A stretch of DNA of 10,574 bases from Gemmatimonadales bacterium UBA7835 (GTDB taxonomy: Bacteria; Gemmatimonadota; Gemmatimonadetes; Longimicrobiales; Gaopeijiaceae), in contig DLTN01000005.1 of the NCBI GenBank assembly GCA_002500925.1, positions 1 to 10,574 of the forward strand, read 5' to 3'. The notes beneath the pieces are model-generated. The model had not been told where the DNA came from. It was given only the letters and a program-made list of their open reading frames with translations, and ran no database searches. Below are positions 1-5,173 of this stretch, piece after piece. A program made the position numbers and the translations under genes. How positions within the stretch are numbered: position 1 is the first letter of the stretch; the number at the start of each line of letters is the position of its first letter.

Positions 1-725
1 GCAACTATCCCCGACTGCCTCATGCCGCCACCAAACTGCTGCTTGAAACGCCGTGCACGGTCAATAAAGGGCTTCTCACCTACAAGTGCTGACCCGATCG
101 GGGCACCAAGCCCCTTACTGAAGCACACGTTCACGGTATCGAACGGCTCGGCGTAGACGCTAACATCCACACCGGACGAAGCAGACGCATGCCATAGACG
201 CGCACCATCGAGGTGCAGTGTCATGCCGAGGGCCCTACCAGTCTCACATACGCTCCGCAGCTCATCGAGCGGCCAAACAGTGCCTCCCGCTCCATTGTGA
301 GTGTTCTCTAAACAAAGGAGTGTCGGCGGTGATAATAAGGTCGACGGATTGAAGGGGTGCGCTCTACCAACAGTTTCTTTCAGCTGGTCAGCTGTAAAGA
401 CGCCATGCACACCATCAAGCGGTCGCATTGTGACACCACTCAGTGCTGCTCCGCCTCCGCCTTCACTCCTCACTATATGCGCTCTTCGCTCTAGCACGAC
501 CAAGTCGCCAGGCTCGGTGTGCGTCCTGATTGCAATCTGATTAGACATACTCCCAGTGGGAACGAACACCGCATCTTCTTTGCTCAAAAGGCTAGCAACA
601 ACGGATTCCAGTTGGTTCACAGTCGGGTCATCAGCGTAAACGTCGTCGCCGACCACAGCGTTCAACATGGTCTCGCGCATTTCCGGCGTTGGCTTCGTCA
701 CAGTGTCGCTGCGCAGATCGATCAT
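1..725 (-). CDS. ltaE: Low-specificity L-threonine aldolase, C-terminus cut by window edge
   Basis: PLP-dependent fold-type I aldolase that splits L-threonine/L-allo-threonine into glycine and acetaldehyde in the cytosol. The reading frame is open from an ATG at 725 to the left edge, giving 241 of roughly 340 expected residues. The N-terminus MIDLRSDTVTKPTPEMR and the VVGDDVYADDPTVNQLE segment are family hallmarks. H83 in the RRAHIV segment fits the PLP-stacking histidine, followed by SEGGGGAALSG. LLCLENTHNGAGGTVWP lies near 136-152, HLDGARLWHA near 171-180 (Asp and Arg for PLP and substrate; the usual Asn after LW is His here), and FSKGLGAPIGS near 202-212 carries the Schiff-base lysine K204. 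The visible end, FGGGMRQSG, is also typical. An AGAGAG stretch about 6 nt upstream of the ATG is a plausible ribosome site. It is divergent from the lipoprotein gene at 882. Identity is firm; the C-terminal third is not visible. Confidence 0.95.
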   Translation of the reverse strand, partial: MIDLRSDTVTKPTPEMRETMLNAVVGDDVYADDPTVNQLESVVASLLSKEDAVFVPTGSMSNQIAIRTHTEPGDLVVLERRAHIVRSEGGGGAALSGVTMRPLDGVHGVFTADQLKETVGRAHPFNPSTLLSPPTLLCLENTHNGAGGTVWPLDELRSVCETGRALGMTLHLDGARLWHASASSGVDVSVYAEPFDTVNVCFSKGLGAPIGSALVGEKPFIDRARRFKQQFGGGMRQSGIV

Positions 726-881
726 TGGGGTCTCTCTAATGGTGCAGATGCGCCGGAAGCTCCACCGTCCGGTCCAGCGTGGCAAGACACCAACGGTAGT
801 GGCTTACAATAGGACCGAACTTGACGAGACAGTCCCGCGCCCTCAGATGAAAGAGGCTCAAATTGCGCTTGGAGTTACCCA
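726..881. promoter_or_regulatory. Divergent intergenic spacer between threonine aldolase and cyclophilin lipoprotein
   Basis: This 156-bp spacer must hold the 5' regions of both divergent genes. A TACAAT hexamer at 805-810 resembles a -10 box, but no good -35 sits 16-18 bp upstream. TTGACG at 821-826 resembles a -35, but the matching -10 is poor. CCGGA at 753-757 can pair with TCCGG at 768-772, which is weak. I call no specific promoter. Short reading frames across it look like chance. Confidence 0.4.
871..874 (+). promoter_or_regulatory. Shine-Dalgarno GGAG for the cyclophilin lipoprotein at 882
   Basis: GGAG sits 7 nt before the ATG at 882. It supports that start, which also gives a complete lipoprotein signal peptide. 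Confidence 0.6.
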
Positions 882-1592
882 ATGCCCCGTTTCCCAAAAA
901 ACAGTTACCGCCGAGGACGGCTTATCCGTCTATCTGCAACCCTGCTAACGACACTGGCCTTTCTAGGCTGCGCCAATGAAGAGGTGCCGCCAGATCCCGA
1001 TGCCGAGCTACGTCGAGACCCGCTGTTGAGAGCGGGTAATTACGCAGAAACCGCGCCCGCCCGTTTTCAGGTGAGCCTGGAGACATCTGCCGGACATGTG
1101 CTGATCGACGTTCATCGAAGATGGGCACCGCTTGGGGCGGACCGGTTTTACAGCCTAGTGCGTGGTGGCTATTACAACGACGCGCGGATCTATCGAGTCG
1201 TTGAGGGCTTCATGGCTCAATTCGGGCTCAATGGGAATCCGTACGTAAATCAGGTTTGGAAATCGGAATTCCTGGTGGACGACCCGGTGATAGAAACCAA
1301 TTCACGGGGACGCATAGCCTTTGCGAAGGGGGGGAGGCATTCACGAACGACCGAAGTCTTCATCAGTTACAAAGACAACAAGGCACTCGACGAAGAGGGA
1401 TTCTCCCCGTTCGGTGAGGTGATTGAGGGGATGGACGTGGTGGACGCCTTCTATGCTAGCTATGGCGACGGTCCGCCAAGGGGCGACGGGCCATATCAGG
1501 CAATGGCCGCTGCGCGCGGTAACGCATACTTGGACACCGAATTTCCTGATCTGACAAGGATCACTCTCGCAAGTATTTACACTCAGAACTGA
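882..1592 (+). CDS. Cyclophilin-type peptidyl-prolyl cis-trans isomerase, lipoprotein
   Basis: A 236-residue predicted lipoprotein of the cyclophilin fold, probably assisting proline isomerisation during folding of envelope proteins. The N-terminus is basic (PRFPKNSYRRGRLIR), followed by a hydrophobic stretch and a lipobox ending FLGC, with the lipidated cysteine at C30. A linker to about residue 60 precedes the domain (about 62-190). IYRVVEGFMAQFG at 103-115 aligns with the cyclophilin FHRxxxGFMxQ motif, keeping catalytic Arg (R105), Phe, Met and Gln. SRGRIAFAKGG, TEVFISYKDN and FSPFGEVIEGMDVVD follow. The Trp and His of eukaryotic CypA (W121, H126) are not conserved, as is common in bacterial members. 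After the domain comes an extension containing RGNAYLDTEFPDL, shared with the second cyclophilin-like gene in this window. It appears to be a single-gene unit converging on the DksA-like gene. Fold and lipoprotein calls are strong; enzymatic activity is inferred from the retained Arg/Phe/Met/Gln. Confidence 0.9.
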   Translation: MPRFPKNSYRRGRLIRLSATLLTTLAFLGCANEEVPPDPDAELRRDPLLRAGNYAETAPARFQVSLETSAGHVLIDVHRRWAPLGADRFYSLVRGGYYNDARIYRVVEGFMAQFGLNGNPYVNQVWKSEFLVDDPVIETNSRGRIAFAKGGRHSRTTEVFISYKDNKALDEEGFSPFGEVIEGMDVVDAFYASYGDGPPRGDGPYQAMAAARGNAYLDTEFPDLTRITLASIYTQN

Positions 1593-1686
1593 TCGCTGGG
1601 CCGGATTGATCCTTCTAGCCGGGTAAGGTTTCGTAGGTACCGGTCCTCATATCATTGAGTTAGCTCTGCATACCGGCCTCTAAGAG
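1593..1686. other. Convergent spacer without a recognisable terminator
   Basis: This 94-bp gap lies between the 3' ends of the cyclophilin (+) and DksA-like (-) genes. I looked for a GC-rich stem followed by a T-run on either strand and found none. There are only short CCGG-type palindromes and a direct repeat of TACCGG. Termination here may be Rho-dependent, which is inference. Confidence 0.3.
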
Positions 1687-2034
1687 TCAACTCGGGCACT
1701 CACCGCATAAGGGGGCTTCCGGAACCACAAAGAGCCTCTCGTAAGGGATCTCACCTCCGCATGCGATACACAGACCGAACGTCTCTTTTTCGATACGACT
1801 TATTGCCTCTCTCAGTTGCGAGAGGCGTACCACTTCTCGTTCGCGCAAACCCTTGGAGAGGCTCTGATTCTGCAGCGAGTCTATCCGGGACAATCTTCCG
1901 ACTGCGGTCTGGTCAAGTTCAACGGTCTGGAGGGCTTTTTCAGTCACTCTCATACTCTGCTCAAGTCGGATTAGCTGACGTTGCAGCTCAGTCCGGAGTT
2001 CGATTACCTGGTCAATGGTCAGGTGATGCTTCAT
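1687..2034 (-). CDS. Short DksA/TraR-family zinc-finger protein
   Basis: A 115-residue protein of the DksA/TraR C4-type zinc-finger family, which enters the RNA polymerase secondary channel and modulates transcription initiation, often with ppGpp. An amphipathic helical N-terminal half (LTIDQVIELRTELQRQLIRL) leads to ELDQTAVGRLSRIDSLQNQ near 39-57, the turn region typical of short TraR/DksA-like proteins. A C-terminal four-cysteine finger follows: CIAC at 89-92 and CGEC at 110-113, 17 residues apart, with GGEIPYERL between. The DxxDxA tip of E. coli DksA is not present as such. The start is uncertain. ATG 2034 gives a family-like length but lacks a clear ribosome site. An in-frame TTG at 2091 adds 19 residues, overlaps the end of the methyltransferase gene and has a GAGAG about 6 nt upstream. 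It is the last gene of the minus-strand cluster, 28 nt after the methyltransferase stop if ATG is used. Confidence 0.88.
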   Translation of the reverse strand: MKHHLTIDQVIELRTELQRQLIRLEQSMRVTEKALQTVELDQTAVGRLSRIDSLQNQSLSKGLREREVVRLSQLREAISRIEKETFGLCIACGGEIPYERLFVVPEAPLCGECPS

Positions 2035-2062
2035 ACAAGCAACAAGGGCGACATCGCAGTGC

Positions 2063-3001
2063 TCATAGAGCTTTCCATTCTTCACTATCAACCCATTCTC
2101 TCAGCTCACGGATCCTGTCTGGACCGATACGACAACATCCTCCTACAATGCTTGCGCCAGCCCGGATCGAAGCCTTAATGGCAGTCATCCATGGTTCGCC
2201 AAAGCCCCGCCACGACCGTGTGGCAGCGTCATAACGCTCACCCGAATTTGGGTACACGATAATCGGTAAATCCGTTGTAGAGCGGATCTTATGAATCAGG
2301 CTTGGAACAAGATGCGGTGCCGTGCAGTTGACCCCGACCGCAGCGACGCGCGAAGCTCGGTCGCATAGTGCGGCTACCTCCTCGATCGGCGTACCATCCC
2401 ACAAGTGGCCACCATCCCCACAACAAAAGCTCAGCCAAGCCCAGCGTTGGCCGTCCGCCTCCAAAATGTCAAGAAGAAGCTCTACTTCCATTCCATTGGG
2501 AATCGTCTCGCACGCCATGATATCAGGATCACTGCCAGCCAAGGTTGTCCAGCGATCTTTATGAAACGCCTCTATAGCGCCCGGGTCGGCTTCATATCGT
2601 CCATTGTACTCTGACCCGTCGGCCAGAAATGCTGCATAGGGTCCAATACTCGCTGCTACCATGGGACTTAGAGCAGCTGAAGGCTTCTCCTCTTCTATCG
2701 CCTTACGCGCGAGTTCAGTTGATCGAGTAAGCAATGAAGTTGCCTCATCTCGCCCGATTCCGGCCGCAGCGAAACCAGCACAAGAAGCCTGGTAGCTCGC
2801 CGTCGTTATACAATCAGCCCCGGCATCCAAATATCGTCTATGTGCCATCGCAATGGCTTCCGGATCGTCACGCAGTAGCCTGGACGACCAAAGCTCGTCC
2901 GCCAACAAATAACCTTGGTCCTCCAGCGCGGTTGCGAGTCCTCCATCGAGTACCACCAGCCCGCGGGCTTCGAGAATGGGAACGAACGGACCCGAGGTCA
3001 T
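2063..3001 (-). CDS. mmuM: Homocysteine S-methyltransferase (MmuM-like)
   Basis: A 312-residue zinc-dependent methyltransferase, predicted to make methionine from homocysteine with S-methylmethionine or S-adenosylmethionine as donor, in the cytosol and independent of cobalamin and folate. LDGGLATALEDQG near 18-30 is the N-terminal barrel signature. ADCITTASYQAS near 62-73, ASIGPYAAFLADGSEYNG near 117-134 and ACETIPN near 163-169 are family blocks. Zinc ligands are C226 in VGVNCTAP and the paired C289-C290 in VGGCCRIGP. YPNSGERYDA near 250-259 is also conserved. The segment SFCCGDGGHLWDG (192-203) has a second cysteine pair. Its ATG overlaps the stop of the upstream cyclophilin-like gene as ATGA, indicating translational coupling. 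The DksA/TraR-like gene follows closely. Length is normal (E. coli MmuM is about 310). Family identity is firm; the methyl donor is inferred. Confidence 0.92.
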   Translation of the reverse strand: MTSGPFVPILEARGLVVLDGGLATALEDQGYLLADELWSSRLLRDDPEAIAMAHRRYLDAGADCITTASYQASCAGFAAAGIGRDEATSLLTRSTELARKAIEEEKPSAALSPMVAASIGPYAAFLADGSEYNGRYEADPGAIEAFHKDRWTTLAGSDPDIMACETIPNGMEVELLLDILEADGQRWAWLSFCCGDGGHLWDGTPIEEVAALCDRASRVAAVGVNCTAPHLVPSLIHKIRSTTDLPIIVYPNSGERYDAATRSWRGFGEPWMTAIKASIRAGASIVGGCCRIGPDRIRELREWVDSEEWKAL

Positions 3002-3636
3002 CGCACTTCAAACGACATGATCGAGTCTAGTCGGGGGAATTTTCTATCTAGGAAAGCGTTGCCAGACGCCGCTATTGAATCTTCCCACTGCATGGTGTCG
3101 TCCCCATACGCTGCGTACAACCCATCGACCGTTTCCATCCCAGAAATCACTCTACCTACGGGTGGGAAGCCGGTCACTCCAAGCCACGAGAGTTGATCCA
3201 GGTATGAATTATCGCTGCGATTAACGAAGAGGATACTCGACCTAGATCCAGTGCCCCCTCTCGCGAAAGAGACCGAACCACGCACGTTGCTTGACTTAGT
3301 TGGCTCGTCGACAAGTCCTTTCTGCACCCATTCGGCATCAAGAGATGGCTGCCCTGAATATCCGAACTGTGCGTAATTATCGTTCACGCGATAGATCCTA
3401 GAACCCTCCCAATACCCCATTCGGGCTAGGGTCCAGACCCTATCTACAGCGACGGGTGACCACTCCCGAACGAATTCAACCTCGAAAGGGCCCGAGCTCG
3501 TCTCGAAAATTATGTTGAACGTCTCGGGTGAAGAATTTGTTAGATCGGGTCCTGAGTCACAGCCAGCCAGCATGAAAAGGTGTAACGCCAGTGCTGTCCC
3601 ACAAAACCGACGAACCTGTCCATTTATCAAACCCAC
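2998..3636 (-). CDS. Divergent cyclophilin-like lipoprotein
   Basis: A 212-residue predicted lipoprotein with a degenerate cyclophilin domain. The signal peptide (VRRFCGTALALHLFMLAGC) has a classical LAGC lipobox, with the lipidated cysteine at C26. The domain runs from about 41 to 178: NIIFETSSGPFEVEF, RIYRVNDNYAQFG at 80-92, VRGSVSFARGGTGSRSS near 118-133, VGRVISGMETVDGLYAAYGD near 160-179. Compared with the gene at 882, the active-site loop is one residue shorter and loses the Phe-Met pair, although Arg and Gln remain, so isomerase activity is doubtful. The C-terminal SGNAFLDRKFPRLDSI matches the extension of that paralogue. Two GTG codons stand in tandem at 3639 and 3636. GGAG lies 3 nt before the first and 6 nt before the second, so I chose the second. 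It starts shortly after the cupin stop and its TGA overlaps the methyltransferase ATG. Role unknown; possibly a binding or chaperone domain. Confidence 0.85.
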   Translation of the reverse strand: MGLINGQVRRFCGTALALHLFMLAGCDSGPDLTNSSPETFNIIFETSSGPFEVEFVREWSPVAVDRVWTLARMGYWEGSRIYRVNDNYAQFGYSGQPSLDAEWVQKGLVDEPTKSSNVRGSVSFARGGTGSRSSILFVNRSDNSYLDQLSWLGVTGFPPVGRVISGMETVDGLYAAYGDDTMQWEDSIAASGNAFLDRKFPRLDSIMSFEVR

Positions 3637-3651
3637 CACGTTCTCCGAAGC

Positions 3652-4023
3652 CTAGCCCGCAGATGAATCAAGCCAATTGGTCTCGGTTCCCACGTTAATC
3701 GCGAGATGAGCCCCCGGACCATCTGGAGCAGCGCCATGCCAATGCTCAAGCCCCGCCTCAATTACCACCACGTCACCCGGATCCAGCACGAGCTCTTCAC
3801 CCGCTCGATCCCTCACAATGCATCGCCCACTAAGGCCGAACAGTAGTTGTGTATCGTTGTGCGTGTGCCAATTCGTCCTGGCGCCACTTTCAAATGATAC
3901 CCGATAGAGCCTGACCGACTCTTCGTCTTCACGACCAAGAAGCCTCTGCATGGTAGCAGGTAATACGAAGTTCTTCGGGTCCGCCGGTTCATGAGGGAGT
4001 GAGGCCCCACTGATGTACTTCAT
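3652..4023 (-). CDS. Small single-domain cupin protein
   Basis: A 123-residue single-cupin protein, predicted cytosolic. Cupin motif 1 appears as GARTNWHTHNDTQLLFGLSG at 47-66. It supplies metal ligands H53 and H55, with Gln (Q59) where the classical motif has Glu, a variant common in small WHTH-type cupins. Motif 2 is GDVVVIEAGLEHWHG near 83-97 with H94. Together these suggest a mononuclear metal site (Fe, Mn or Ni) in a beta-barrel. The substrate cannot be told from sequence. The N-terminus MKYISGASLPHEPAD reads like others of this type. An in-frame GTG at 4035 would add four residues, and neither start has a good Shine-Dalgarno, so the 5' end is open to revision. Its stop lies about 15 nt before the cyclophilin-like lipoprotein gene, so the two are probably co-transcribed. 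About 90 bp separates it from the creatininase-like gene upstream. Confidence 0.85.
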   Translation of the reverse strand: MKYISGASLPHEPADPKNFVLPATMQRLLGREDEESVRLYRVSFESGARTNWHTHNDTQLLFGLSGRCIVRDRAGEELVLDPGDVVVIEAGLEHWHGAAPDGPGAHLAINVGTETNWLDSSAG

Positions 4024-4113
4024 GGGTATTGCCACATCTCGGATTCACGGGTCCGGTGCAATCGCACTCTTAAAAAAAGAAGGCATTGCATGACACGACT
4101 CTCCCGGCACACG
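4024..4113. promoter_or_regulatory. Spacer upstream of cupin operon with A/T tract and short palindrome
   Basis: This is the largest gap in the minus-strand run 1687-4977, so it is the likeliest site for an internal promoter of the cupin-to-DksA operon. It holds an A7 tract at 4072-4078 (T7 on the coding strand) and a 4-bp-stem palindrome GTGC-AATC-GCAC at 4056-4067. In the direction of transcription the T tract comes before the palindrome, so this is not a hairpin-then-U-run terminator. No confident -35/-10 pair was found. Confidence 0.3.
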
Positions 4114-4977
4114 CTAACTAGAGCCCCTAGCCGTAATCGACTCCCGAATCGCACGTGCAGTTATCTCGGCCCGATAATCGACTAGTCGTTGACCGTTTTC
4201 TACCGTCTGCTCAAGGGGATTAAGGTCGACCCCATTAATACTGAAGAGACCTGCCTCGATACGCTGCCGCGCTCGGATTCGCTCTGGATCAGTAGTCGAG
4301 ATGATGGAGGAGTAATGGTAGTCATCGTGATACTCGTTACGTGTCGCGACACAATTGTCGGGCTGCTGGAAGATGCCCAACTCCTCCTTTAGAAAGTCGC
4401 AGCTGTACATATCTTCCGTGTAGTACTCAGGTATGAAGTGCACATTCGCCGGGCCGTCGGCCCAGCGCTCATTTAGTGAGGCAGTCACGTTTTCCATTCC
4501 GCGCACATTTCCGCCACTGTCCCCAATTAAAACAATGTCTCGAAATCCGTGAGCTTCTAGAGATGTCACAACATCCGTCAACAGGGCCTCGAACGTTTCT
4601 TGTCGCACAGAGATCGTAGCGTGATACCGCATGTGGCCACTCGGCGGATCAATCCCGCCCTCCGGAACAAACTTCACTATCGGCGCCACGAGCGCATTCC
4701 CCAGTTGCTCAGCAATCGCTTTAGTCGTCGCACTTAGAACAAAATTGTGCTTTCCTGAAGCGACATAAGGCCCGTTCTGCTCCACTCCACCGGTCGCCAC
4801 AATCGCTGTGGTCATGCCGCCAAGCAAGGCGTCACGTACTTCCATCCAGGTCATTTCTTCTATGAAAACTGTTTCAGTGCCCTGGATAGGACGTGGGGCG
4901 TCTAGATCCTGCGCCTCGACGGGCTCAGTCACACTTACAACAGCGGCCACAGCCGCGACAGCAAGGCAAACACGCAT
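4114..4977 (-). CDS. Exported creatininase-family protein with substituted metal ligands
   Basis: A 287-residue member of the creatininase/creatinine amidohydrolase fold carrying a Sec signal peptide (MRVCLAVAAVAAVVSVTEPV, likely cut after VEA at about 22), so it probably acts in the periplasm. ATG 4977 is preferred: GAGGT at 4988-4984 lies 6 nt upstream, whereas the in-frame GTG at 4983 is too close. The metal-motif region reads GGVEQNGPYVASGKHN at 63-78. E66 matches the first ligand, but the usual His two residues on is Asn (N68) and the usual Asp is His (H77). The later NGHxxN-type motif is GDSGGN at 152-157, so another ligand His is Ser. H217 and H221 in EYHDDYHYSS may be alternative ligands. 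Classical members use two metals to hydrolyse cyclic amides. Here the fold is clear but the substrate and metal occupancy are unknown. It is divergent from the carrier gene at 5174. Confidence 0.88.
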   Translation of the reverse strand: MRVCLAVAAVAAVVSVTEPVEAQDLDAPRPIQGTETVFIEEMTWMEVRDALLGGMTTAIVATGGVEQNGPYVASGKHNFVLSATTKAIAEQLGNALVAPIVKFVPEGGIDPPSGHMRYHATISVRQETFEALLTDVVTSLEAHGFRDIVLIGDSGGNVRGMENVTASLNERWADGPANVHFIPEYYTEDMYSCDFLKEELGIFQQPDNCVATRNEYHDDYHYSSIISTTDPERIRARQRIEAGLFSINGVDLNPLEQTVENGQRLVDYRAEITARAIRESITARGSS

Positions 4978-4983
4978 AAACAC

Positions 4984-4988
4984 ACCTC
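4984..4988 (-). promoter_or_regulatory. Shine-Dalgarno GAGGT deciding the start of the creatininase-like gene
   Basis: GAGGT is placed 6 nt before ATG 4977 and directly abuts the competing GTG at 4983. It therefore selects the ATG, which also gives a compact signal peptide. Confidence 0.6.
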
Positions 4989-5162
4989 GGATAGAATCGA
5001 ACAGTTGGGCACACTGCCCTATCTGGCTAAGGTCGGCAAGTATTCCCGCCTAAGGGCTCACTGCTGGCCCTAAGAAGTGGCCTGGCTCGATAACTAGCAA
5101 GCGAGCACGAGATACTTACCATAGTTTCAACCCGACCGGCCGTGGGTGACCGAAACCTGCCT
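4989..5162. promoter_or_regulatory. Divergent spacer with two related hairpin-capable elements
   Basis: This spacer separates the creatininase-like gene (-) from the carrier gene (+). It holds two similar elements sharing GGGCnCACTGC and a trailing CCTA: 5007-5021 and 5054-5072, the second with four extra bases before CCTA. Each contains its own inverted repeat: GGGCA/TGCCC at 5007-5019 with a 3-nt loop, and AGGGC/GCCCT at 5053-5071 with a 9-nt loop. The starts are 47 bp apart. They may be operator sites for a regulator controlling both genes. No convincing -35/-10 pairs were found on either strand. Confidence 0.4.
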
Positions 5163-5166
5163 GGAG
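5163..5166 (+). promoter_or_regulatory. Shine-Dalgarno GGAG supporting a TTG start
   Basis: GGAG lies 7 nt before TTG 5174. The first in-frame ATG, at 5204, has no ribosome site, so the TTG is the better start for the carrier gene. Confidence 0.55.
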
Positions 5167-5173
5167 TGTTGAC

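Noticed and set aside
519..948. Plus-strand frames over the threonine aldolase gene and the divergent spacer
   Set aside because: They lie antisense to a clearly coding region or across a spacer, show no family motif and have no good ribosome site.
1761..2234. 157-codon plus-strand frame opposite the DksA-like and methyltransferase genes
   Set aside because: Antisense to two conserved genes; its translation is low-complexity and rich in Arg, Ser and Pro, as expected for a shadow frame.
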